DNA from: CAG-791 sp045130475 | GTDB taxonomy: Bacteria > Bacillota > Clostridia > Lachnospirales > Lachnospiraceae | Length of the DNA stretch: 64,000 bases | Assembly (NCBI GenBank): GCA_045130475.1 | Contig: JBGUPU010000017.1 | Location: forward strand, 1-64,000 | Direction: 5' to 3' | Shown: positions 1-7,302 of the stretch, one piece after another | Position numbering within the stretch: position 1 is the stretch's first letter | How the letters are laid out: the number at the start of each line of letters is the position of its first letter | Position numbers and translations under genes: made by a program | The notes under the pieces: generated by a model | Database searches by the model: none | Told to the model about the DNA's origin: nothing | Seen by the model: the letters and a program-made list of their open reading frames with translations, nothing else

Positions 1-17
1 GTATCTGATGGCTCTGA

Positions 18-175
18 GTCTCGTCAAGCTGCACAAACAGCCGAAGGGCCTTGCGCAGCTCCGAAGGAGATGTTGCGCGCCAGGTACTTGGCCGCTGATT
101 TTAGCGGCCTTAGTACCGATGCCAGCAAGGGTAGAGCGAGAGCGTGCCCAAGGCGTTTGTGCAGCTTGATGAGAC
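18..175. repeat. Branched inverted-repeat element
   Basis: The outer arms 18-38 and 155-175 are 21 nt long and pair with one G-U or A-C exception. Inside are a GCTCC-gaa-GGAGA hairpin (about 59-72), a long hairpin with GGTACT...AGTACC and GGCCGCT...AGCGGCC arms (about 82-115), and a GGG...CCC arm pair (about 129-150). The whole therefore folds as a multi-branched cloverleaf-like structure. It lies just past the 3' end of the MEMO/AMMECR1 gene. It has no transposase or convincing reading frame. It is probably a dispersed non-autonomous repeat or a structured 3' element; copy number cannot be judged from one window. Confidence 0.6.
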
Positions 176-237
176 GATGTTCCCAAAAGCGACTTTTGAC
201 CACAACAGTATAGTATTCGGCAGTACCTGCTATTTTA

Positions 238-1692
238 TCAATAATGACGCACGACTTCAAACCGTTCGAGCTCGTAGTTTTCCTCGTCGGTATCGAGACC
301 TGCCTTTTGAAGGGCAATCCCGATCTGCTCTTCAACCGTATCCACGCCGTCCAGGTTGGGCAGCAGCAGGCCTCTGCGGCGGCCCTTGGAGACGATGACG
401 CCGTAACGTTTTACGTCCAGCTGATCAGGGGAGCTGATCCGCTCCGTGTCGCCCAGGACATCCACAGTGATCTCGAGCTCATCCAGCTCCGAGGGGCGGA
501 TGGCCGGAAAGCGCGGATCTTTGGTCGAAGCACTCACCGCATTCTGTGCGATTTCCTGTGCTACACTGCTGCAGGTCGGCGCGATCGTGCCGATACAGCC
601 CCGAAGGCTGCCGTTCTTGTGGATGGAGACGAAGACACCGGCACGGCGGTACAGGAGCTCTCTCTGCACAGCTATGATCTGTGCGGAGTTCAGACCGAGA
701 TCCTGCGCCTCCGTCCTGATCAGGTCCGCGATGTCCCTGTCAGGAAGCTTTCTTTTCGAGCGGACCGCGGACTCCACGCCTGCGCGGGCAAGACGTACGA
801 ACAGGTCCTCCTTACTGCGCGCCTGCGCCAGTTCTTTTTTTCTTTTTTCCGACCAGTTATGTAAAAAATGACGCATATCATCCCGCCCCGTGACCTGATA
901 AATGCAGACACCGTAGCCGACGCCGAAGGTGCCCTGGTGGGAAAGCCTGTTTACGCGGACAGATTTACCGTCCAGCGCCCCTGCCATCATGACAAAACTG
1001 CGGTGGCCGCACTCGGCCGCCCTGTCGCAGAAAGCCTCGTCAAAGTCCAGAAGTTCGTCAAACTGCGCCCTGCCCATGACATCCATGATGCGCTCATCGT
1101 AAGCCGGTCCGTTTGCGTCAAATCCGTAGGGACCGTCCTCTTTGAGCTTGTGGGAGAGGTCTCCGCTGGCGATAAATACCACGCGCCTGTCGAGGCGTTC
1201 CGCAGCTTCGCGGATCTTGAGTCCCAGCCTGTAATGGTCTGCCAGGGGAAGTCCCGAGAGGCCGATGCGGACAACCCGGTAACCGGAGGGGTCCATAAAT
1301 TTGTTGAGGAAATACAGAGGGATCATGGTCCCATGATCCAGCTCCGGATCCCTCTCTCCCATGGTTCCGCCCGGAAAATCATCCCGGTCGCAGAGTCCGC
1401 TCAGGGTGTGGACAAATTCATAGTCGTAGTCCGCATGGACAGATACATTCCGTGCCCGGAATCTGCGGAAGTCTCCTTCCGCCTCCACCCCGGGTGAGAT
1501 ATGAAAATAGTCCCCGTACATAACACTGTGGGGGGAGGCGATCACCACGGTCTCCGGTTTTAATGACGCGGCAAAAGCCATGGCTGTATTGTAGGCATCC
1601 GTCGTCTCCTGAATCTTTCTCTCCTCGCCGCGTCCGATCTCCGGAAGGATGATCGGAGGATGCGGCACCATCACAGCACCGATCACTGCCAT
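238..1692 (-). CDS. Fused MEMO-like/AMMECR1 protein (AmmeMemoRadiSam proteins A and B)
   Basis: A 484-residue protein with two domains. Residues about 1-265 form a MEMO1/LigB-like class III extradiol dioxygenase fold, with an HPP motif at 11-13, ASPHS, and a GDLSH segment. Residues about 300-484 form an AMMECR1 domain with its hallmark LRGCIG at 363-368. In many prokaryotes these are separate genes; here they are one polypeptide. The ATG at 1692 was chosen because AGGAGG lies 8 nt upstream; the longer frame starts at a TTG two codons earlier. The gene follows the radical SAM gene by 60 nt on the same strand, the typical cassette. The biochemical role of the cassette is not established. MEMO homologues bind metal, and the radical SAM partner suggests modification chemistry. 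Confidence 0.9.
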   Translation of the reverse strand: MAVIGAVMVPHPPIILPEIGRGEERKIQETTDAYNTAMAFAASLKPETVVIASPHSVMYGDYFHISPGVEAEGDFRRFRARNVSVHADYDYEFVHTLSGLCDRDDFPGGTMGERDPELDHGTMIPLYFLNKFMDPSGYRVVRIGLSGLPLADHYRLGLKIREAAERLDRRVVFIASGDLSHKLKEDGPYGFDANGPAYDERIMDVMGRAQFDELLDFDEAFCDRAAECGHRSFVMMAGALDGKSVRVNRLSHQGTFGVGYGVCIYQVTGRDDMRHFLHNWSEKRKKELAQARSKEDLFVRLARAGVESAVRSKRKLPDRDIADLIRTEAQDLGLNSAQIIAVQRELLYRRAGVFVSIHKNGSLRGCIGTIAPTCSSVAQEIAQNAVSASTKDPRFPAIRPSELDELEITVDVLGDTERISSPDQLDVKRYGVIVSKGRRRGLLLPNLDGVDTVEEQIGIALQKAGLDTDEENYELERFEVVRHY

Positions 1693-1752
1693 CTTCAATA
1701 CCTCCTCTTTTCCTGCTTCCTGATGTCCATCCGGTTTCGGTCCTGCTTTTTT

Positions 1753-2607
1753 TCAGCAGTTTCCCGTATAGACGTGATCCAGTTTCTCCCTTGCGACGTC
1801 TGCCAGACGATAGACTGTCTTCACCGGCGTTGCGGGAGCTGTCCATTTATACCTGGGGAAATAGCGCGATACATGGAGCGGAATACTGCGGCCCTCTCCT
1901 CCGCGAAGGGACCTGATCCACTCCGCCGTCTGCCGCATCTCCTCCTCGCTGTCGTTTTTTCCGGGGATTATGAGTTTTGTGAGTTCCACATGACAGCTGT
2001 CCGCGGCAGTCCTGATGAAATCCTTCACCATCTCAAGGTCTCCTCCCACGAAATCCCTGTAGAATTCCGGGGTAAACCCCTTGAGATCGATGTTCATCGC
2101 ATCTATATGGGGCAGGATCTCCTTCAGGACCTCCTGTGAAGCCAGGCCGTTGGACACAAGGACTGTCTTCATGCCCTTCTGATGAAAGAGCTCCGCCGTA
2201 TCCCGCACAAATTCCCATCCCACCAGGGGCTCATTATAGGTAAATGCGATTCCGATATTGCCGCGTACCCTGAGGTCCAGCGCCAGATCGCACAGCTCCT
2301 GAGGGCTGTATCGCACCGTTTCGACATGGGGTTCTCTTGCCGCGGCGATCTCATAATTCTGGCAGAAAGGACAGTGCAGACTGCATCCGTAGCTGCCCGC
2401 AGACAGGATCATGCTGCCGGGATAAAACCGGGAGAGTGGCTTCTTTTCGATAGGATCCAGAGCAAGCGCGGTCAGCTTCCCGTAATTGGAGGCAGTGATG
2501 GTCCCATGGTCATTCCGGCGGGCGCCGCAGGCGCCTGTCTGTCCATCTTCGAGTCTGCAGCGGCGGCTGCAGACATTGCATATGGTCCTCATAAAAATAT
2601 TTCCCAT
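1753..2607 (-). CDS. amrS: AmmeMemoRadiSam system radical SAM enzyme
   Basis: A 284-residue radical SAM protein. The N-terminus has a cysteine cluster (C10, C13, C17, C27) that could bind zinc or an auxiliary cluster. The [4Fe-4S]/SAM motif CSLHCPFC is at 75-82. A (beta/alpha) barrel follows, with TYNEP near 125 and NIDLKGF near 175, as in the PflA-like AmrS family. The family is named from its constant linkage to MEMO and AMMECR1 genes, and both are encoded by the next gene downstream. The substrate is unknown. No strong ribosome site precedes either the ATG at 2607 or the in-frame ATG at 2592, so the start is uncertain by five residues. Confidence 0.88.
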   Translation of the reverse strand: MGNIFMRTICNVCSRRCRLEDGQTGACGARRNDHGTITASNYGKLTALALDPIEKKPLSRFYPGSMILSAGSYGCSLHCPFCQNYEIAAAREPHVETVRYSPQELCDLALDLRVRGNIGIAFTYNEPLVGWEFVRDTAELFHQKGMKTVLVSNGLASQEVLKEILPHIDAMNIDLKGFTPEFYRDFVGGDLEMVKDFIRTAADSCHVELTKLIIPGKNDSEEEMRQTAEWIRSLRGGEGRSIPLHVSRYFPRYKWTAPATPVKTVYRLADVAREKLDHVYTGNC

Positions 2608-2720
2608 TCATGCATCAAAATTAAAAAAATGTTACAATTGCAATGCATTCTACTATCGTGCAAGGCTTTCCAAAATAAAAAACGTATAAATATCGGTTTC
2701 ATCCAAAGAGGTAAACCATC

Positions 2721-4109
2721 ATGTCAAATCCCGCCCATACAGGCAGGCAAGCCCGTGATATGGCAGTTTTTGAATCTGCCCCGATCCCGGCGGCCGTCAT
2801 GACACTGGCCGTCCCCACGATCATCACGCAGCTCATTAATATTATATACAATTTTGCGGATACATGGTATGTCGGAAGAACAGGCAGTGCGGCCATGGTC
2901 GCAGCGCTCTCCGTATCCATGCCGGTATTCATATTGATGGCTGCCATCGCCAACCTCTTCGGAATCGGCGGCGCCAGCGTTATCTCCCGCGCTCTTGGGC
3001 GCAAAGACTTCCGCTATGCCAGGAAGACTTTTTCCTTCTGTTTTTACGGGGGAATGGCCTCAGCTGTCCTGTTCGCCATGCTCATCCTGGTCTTTCGCAG
3101 CCGCCTCATCCCCGTCATCGGCGGTGATGACTCTTCCTTCCTTTACATCTATGATTACATGTTCTGGACCATGATCGCAGGTGCGATCCCCACTGTCGGA
3201 AATGTCCTGTGCGGACATCTGGTGCGCTCGGTGGGAGCTGCAAAGGAGGCGGGTTTCGGAATGTCCCTGGGCGGCGTCCTCAACATCATCCTGGACCCGC
3301 TATTCATGTTTGTCATCCTGCCGCCCGGCAATGAAGTCACCGGTGCAGCCATCGCGACCTGCCTGTCCAACACGGCAGCCATGGGGTATTTTCTTGCCTA
3401 TCTCTATAAACACCGGGACCATCCGGTCCTCTCCCTGTCTCCCACGGATTTCTCTGCAGGAGAAGGGATTCCCGGAAATGTCGTTTCCATCGGTGTTCCC
3501 GCAGCGCTCGCAACAAGCATGGCCATGCTCTCCAACATCGCCGCCAATTATCTTGTGAGTGAATACGGCAGTGCTGCTGTCGCCGGCATGGGTGTTGCCA
3601 AAAAGATCAATATGCTTGCCTTTAATACGACCATGGGACTTACCCAGGGCGTTCTGCCCCTGCTGGGCTATAATTACGGAGCAGGAAATTTCAATCGTCT
3701 GAAAAAAGCCATCCTCTTTACAGGGATCGTGGCACTGTGCTTCAACCTGACCTGCACACTTGTCTTCAGGACTTTTGCCCCCTCGCTTGTTGCTTTCTTC
3801 ATCGCCGAAGAAGCCTCCGTCAGTTTCGGCAGCGCCTTCCTTCGAGTCATCGCCCTGGCCACGCCGCTGGCCTCTATTGTTTATCTGACAAATACGGTCT
3901 TCCAGGCATCCGGCCGAAGGTTCAGTTCCTTCCTTCTCTCTATTCTGAGAAAGGGCTGTATGGACATCCCCCTCATGTTCCTGTTCAAATCCGTCATGGG
4001 AATGTACGGAATCGTATGGGCGACCCCCACCGCAGAGATCGGCTCCATCCTGGTGGCTGCCTGGCTGGTATGGCTGATGGTCCGCGATATCAGACAAGGT
4101 GTGATCTGA
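2721..4109 (+). CDS. MATE family multidrug/cation efflux transporter
   Basis: A 462-residue integral membrane protein of the MATE family (MatE domain twice, about 25-185 and 250-415). It has roughly twelve hydrophobic segments and the family's usual length. Such proteins export drugs or cationic compounds in exchange for Na+ or H+; the substrate cannot be predicted here. The ATG at 2721 is preceded by AGAGGT at 8 nt spacing. It is transcribed away from the radical SAM gene across a 113-nt AT-rich divergent gap, and it converges with hemW, 45 nt beyond its stop. It is an isolated single gene with no local regulator of the MarR or TetR type. Confidence 0.9.
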   Translation: MSNPAHTGRQARDMAVFESAPIPAAVMTLAVPTIITQLINIIYNFADTWYVGRTGSAAMVAALSVSMPVFILMAAIANLFGIGGASVISRALGRKDFRYARKTFSFCFYGGMASAVLFAMLILVFRSRLIPVIGGDDSSFLYIYDYMFWTMIAGAIPTVGNVLCGHLVRSVGAAKEAGFGMSLGGVLNIILDPLFMFVILPPGNEVTGAAIATCLSNTAAMGYFLAYLYKHRDHPVLSLSPTDFSAGEGIPGNVVSIGVPAALATSMAMLSNIAANYLVSEYGSAAVAGMGVAKKINMLAFNTTMGLTQGVLPLLGYNYGAGNFNRLKKAILFTGIVALCFNLTCTLVFRTFAPSLVAFFIAEEASVSFGSAFLRVIALATPLASIVYLTNTVFQASGRRFSSFLLSILRKGCMDIPLMFLFKSVMGMYGIVWATPTAEIGSILVAAWLVWLMVRDIRQGVI

Positions 4110-4154
4110 ATCCGCTGAATCCGACAGAAAGTCAGGTGCTGTTTACCGGACAGT

Positions 4155-5345
4155 CTACATCAGATAGTCCGCCATCACATAATTGCTGACATCAGTCCCT
4201 CTCTCCGTGAGGCGGAAGCCTTCCCCGGCGGGCTCCAGAAGTCCCTGCTTCAGGTGCTTTCGGATCACATTTCCGTAGACTTCCTCCAGCGTCTTCCCGA
4301 AGCGGGAGGCAAAAGAGGCCGAGCTCACACCTGCCGTCATGCGCAGTCCCAGGAACATGAATTCCTCCATCTTCTCCTGCTGCGAAAGAGTATGAACCTC
4401 TGTGCGGACACTGCCGCCTTCTGCCAGATAGGCCTTAAAATCCGTCGTATTCGAAAAGCGGGTGCCGTTGACAAAAGAGGCAGCGCCGATGCCGAATCCC
4501 AGGTAGGGATGGCCGGTCCAGTAACCGCTGTTGTGACGGCATTGGCGGCCGGACAGGGCGTAATTGGAAATCTCATAGCGCGCATAGCCGTACTGCGCCA
4601 GAAACTCCCTGGTATAGTGATACATTTTCCGGTCCGTCTCCTCATCGGGAAGAGGCGGGAGTTTTCCTGTCTCATATAGTGCGGAAAAAGGCGTCCCCGG
4701 CTCAATGATCAGGCTGTAGGCGGAGATGTGCTCCGGCCTCCATTCGGCAGCCTGGCGCAGGGAGTCCGCCCAGGTCTCAAAGGATTGTCCGGGCAGGGCA
4801 CTCATCAGATCGATATTGATATTGTCAAATCCTGCCGCGCGTGCTGTCCAGAAAGCCTCCCGGGCTTCTTCGGCCGTGTGGATCCTGCCCAGAAGGCGCA
4901 GCTCTTCATCATGCATGGACTGAACACCCATTGACAGCCGGTTGATCCCGGCCTTTTTTAATGCCCGCAGCTTTTCCTGGTCTGCGGTTCCGGGGTTCAT
5001 CTCCAGACTGATCTCCGCGTCCGGAAGGATGAAAAAAGTCTCCCGCAGGGCCTGCAGGATGCGCAGGATCTGGTCCTCCGACAGCACGGAGGGCGTACCT
5101 CCGCCGAAAAACACTGTGTCTGCGTATGTCCCCCGGGGGCAGTCCTCCTGCCTCCTGATCTCCCGGATCAGGGCCTCTACATACCTTTCCCTCTGTTCCG
5201 CAGTCTGCGGACCGGACAGAAAATCACAATAGCTGCACTTGCGCAGGCAGAAGGGAATATGAATATACAGGGATATTAAATCAGTGCCGGAGAGAATATC
5301 CCTCCGGCACTCTTTATTTTGCATATACTGTCTGTGTATCATCAT
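4155..5345 (-). CDS. hemW: HemW, radical SAM heme chaperone
   Basis: HemW resembles oxygen-independent coproporphyrinogen oxidase but is a heme-trafficking protein. The radical SAM motif CLRKCSYC sits in the family's N-terminal SLYIHIPFC context, followed by GGGTPS and the C-terminal HemN_C helical domain. It lies downstream of lepA, a very common pairing in Firmicutes. The start is unresolved. The open frame runs back into lepA from a GTG at 5519, which is unlikely. ATGs at 5345, 5342 and 5324 have no clear ribosome site. A perfect 10-bp hairpin at 5283-5311 falls between these ATGs and the conserved start of the domain. 5345 is a placeholder. Confidence 0.85.
   Translation of the reverse strand: MMIHRQYMQNKECRRDILSGTDLISLYIHIPFCLRKCSYCDFLSGPQTAEQRERYVEALIREIRRQEDCPRGTYADTVFFGGGTPSVLSEDQILRILQALRETFFILPDAEISLEMNPGTADQEKLRALKKAGINRLSMGVQSMHDEELRLLGRIHTAEEAREAFWTARAAGFDNINIDLMSALPGQSFETWADSLRQAAEWRPEHISAYSLIIEPGTPFSALYETGKLPPLPDEETDRKMYHYTREFLAQYGYARYEISNYALSGRQCRHNSGYWTGHPYLGFGIGAASFVNGTRFSNTTDFKAYLAEGGSVRTEVHTLSQQEKMEEFMFLGLRMTAGVSSASFASRFGKTLEEVYGNVIRKHLKQGLLEPAGEGFRLTERGTDVSNYVMADYLM
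5283..5311. promoter_or_regulatory. Perfect hairpin at lepA-hemW junction
   Basis: The arms AGTGCCGGAG and CTCCGGCACT are perfectly complementary over 10 bp with a 9-nt loop. On the minus strand the hairpin lies 70 nt past the lepA stop and just before the conserved N-terminus of HemW. The left arm and loop carry GGAGGGATA, which resembles a ribosome site sequestered in a stem. On the plus strand the stem is followed by CTTTATTTT and could also act as a weak terminator for antisense transcription. A translation-control or attenuation role is inference. Confidence 0.55.
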
Positions 5346-5380
5346 CGTTTCATTATAAAAGAAGCTGTCTTCCTGGAGAC

Positions 5381-7198
5381 CTATTGTGTATCCAGCTTCA
5401 GCACATTCATGAAAGCCTCTTTGGGGATCTCTACGCTGCCGACGGTCTGCATGCGCTTCTTGCCTTCCTTCTGTTTTTCGAGAAGCTTTTTCTTTCTGGA
5501 AATATCGCCTCCGTAGCACTTGGCAAGAACATCCTTGCGCATCTGGCGGACAGTTTCACGTGCAATGACACGGCCTCCGACAGCTGCCTGGATGGGCACA
5601 TCAAAGAGCTGGCGCGGGATCTCATCCTTGAGTTTCTCGCACATTTTGCGGCCGCGTTCATAGGCTCCGTCCGCATGTACGATAAAGGAGAGCGCGTCGA
5701 CAGGTTCCTTATTGACAAGGATATCCATCTTGACAAGTTTGGATTCCTCGTAGCCCTTGAGTTCATAGTCAAAGGACGCATAGCCTCTGGATCTGGACTT
5801 GAGGGCGTCAAAGAAGTCGTAAATGATCTCGTTGAGCGGCAGCTCATACTTGAGGACTGCGCGCGTGGTTTCGATATAGTCTGTTCCCAGATAACGACCG
5901 CGGCGCTCCTGGCACAGCTGCATGATCGGGCCTATAAATTCTGTTGTGACCATGATCTCCGCATTCACAATAGGCTCCTCCATCTTGAGGATGGCAGAGG
6001 GTTCGGGAAGATTGGACGGATTGGTCAGCTCGATCATCGTGCCGTCTGTCTTGTAGACCTTGTAGACAACACCAGGTGCGGTGGAGATCAGGTCAAGATC
6101 ATACTCGCGCTCAAGACGCTCGAGAATGACCTCCATATGCAGAAGCCCAAGGAATCCGCATCGGAAACCGAAGCCAAGAGCCAGTGAGGTCTCAGGCTCG
6201 AAGAAGAGGGAGGCGTCGTTGAGCTGGAGCTTTTCCAGCGCGTCCCTCAGATCAGGGTAGCGGGGCGTCTCGGAAGGATAAAGGCCGCAGTAGACCATAG
6301 GCTGCACGCCCTTGTAGCCCGGGAGAGCTTCGTCACAGGGGCGCGTGCTGTCCGTGACCGTATCACCGACGCGGGCATCACGGATATTCTTGATGGACGC
6401 GGTGAAATAACCCACCATGCCTGCGGAGAGCTCATCGCAGGGAATAAACTGACCGGGGCCGAAATATCCCACCTCGACAACTTCGGCGACTGCCCCGGTG
6501 GCCATCATTTTGACTTTGGTACCCCTGCGGAGTCTTCCGTCGCGCAGGCGGCAGAATACGATTACTCCCCGATAGGAATCATACAGGGAATCAAAGATCA
6601 GCGCCTTGAGAGGGGCGTCCGGATCGCCGTCGGGCGCCGGAATATTGGTGATGACTGCCTCCAGGACATCCTCTACCCCCAGCCCCTGTTTGGCTGAGAT
6701 CAGGGGAGCTTCCGAGGCGTCAAGGCCGATGACATCCTCGATCTCCTCACGCACTGCCTCCGGCATAGCCGAGGGGAGGTCAATCTTGTTGATGACCGGA
6801 AAGACATCCAGATTGTGCTCCAGTGCCAGGTATACATTGGCGAGCGTCTGCGCCTGGATTCCCTGCGTAGCGTCCACGACAAGAATTGCCCCGTCGCAGG
6901 CGGCAAGAGAACGGCTGACCTCATAATTGAAATCCACATGTCCGGGGGTATCGATCAGATTGAAAATATATTCCTGCCCGTCTTTTGCATTGTAGACAAG
7001 ACGTACGGCCTGGGATTTGATCGTGATCCCGCGCTCCCGCTCGAGTTCCATATTGTCCAGTACCTGATCCTGCATCTCACGACTGGTCAGCAGGCCGGTC
7101 TTTTCAATCATACGGTCCGCCAGTGTGGATTTGCCGTGGTCAATATGTGCGACAATACAAAAATTTCTGATCCTGTCCTGGGTAATCTCTTTCTGCAT
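5381..7198 (-). CDS. lepA: Elongation factor 4 (LepA), back-translocating GTPase
   Basis: A 605-residue translational GTPase. The G1 motif AHIDHGKST is at 17-25, with DTPGH, NKID and later the EF-G-like domains III and V. The C-terminus carries the LepA-specific domain, with GGDISRKKKLLEKQK near the end. It binds ribosomes and is thought to remodel stalled or misassembled complexes. The ATG at 7198 was chosen: GAAAGG lies 7 nt upstream, while the longest frame begins at a TTG inside that region. hemW follows on the same strand. A hairpin sits directly before the ribosome site (7212-7248). Confidence 0.97.
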   Translation of the reverse strand: MQKEITQDRIRNFCIVAHIDHGKSTLADRMIEKTGLLTSREMQDQVLDNMELERERGITIKSQAVRLVYNAKDGQEYIFNLIDTPGHVDFNYEVSRSLAACDGAILVVDATQGIQAQTLANVYLALEHNLDVFPVINKIDLPSAMPEAVREEIEDVIGLDASEAPLISAKQGLGVEDVLEAVITNIPAPDGDPDAPLKALIFDSLYDSYRGVIVFCRLRDGRLRRGTKVKMMATGAVAEVVEVGYFGPGQFIPCDELSAGMVGYFTASIKNIRDARVGDTVTDSTRPCDEALPGYKGVQPMVYCGLYPSETPRYPDLRDALEKLQLNDASLFFEPETSLALGFGFRCGFLGLLHMEVILERLEREYDLDLISTAPGVVYKVYKTDGTMIELTNPSNLPEPSAILKMEEPIVNAEIMVTTEFIGPIMQLCQERRGRYLGTDYIETTRAVLKYELPLNEIIYDFFDALKSRSRGYASFDYELKGYEESKLVKMDILVNKEPVDALSFIVHADGAYERGRKMCEKLKDEIPRQLFDVPIQAAVGGRVIARETVRQMRKDVLAKCYGGDISRKKKLLEKQKEGKKRMQTVGSVEIPKEAFMNVLKLDTQ

Positions 7199-7211
7199 AT
7201 AAATACCTTTC

Positions 7212-7248
7212 AATCCGTCAATACCGCCGCGCTTCCAACTGACGGATT
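7212..7248 (-). promoter_or_regulatory. Stem-loop in lepA leader
   Basis: The arms AATCCGTCA (7212-7220) and TGACGGATT (7240-7248) pair perfectly over 9 bp around a GC-rich 19-nt loop. The stem abuts the lepA ribosome site at about 7206-7211 on the transcribed strand. It could modulate ribosome access or stabilise the mRNA end left after termination of the upstream operon. The function is not shown by sequence alone. Confidence 0.4.
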
Positions 7249-7258
7249 CCGCATCAAA

Positions 7259-7290
7259 CCTCCGGCAGACTGTACTTTGTCTGCCGGAGG
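7259..7290 (-). terminator. Terminator of the solute-binding/permease operon
   Basis: A 12-bp perfect GC-rich stem (CCTCCGGCAGAC at 7259-7270 with GTCTGCCGGAGG at 7279-7290) and an 8-nt loop lie 12 nt past the lipoprotein stop codon. Only a short T run follows on the minus strand, so read-through into lepA is possible. Confidence 0.7.
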
Positions 7291-7302
7291 CATAAAATCA
7301 AC

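Noticed and set aside
24..335. 103-residue open frame on the minus strand
   Set aside because: It runs through the branched repeat element and the end of the MEMO/AMMECR1 gene; it looks like translation of a repeat.
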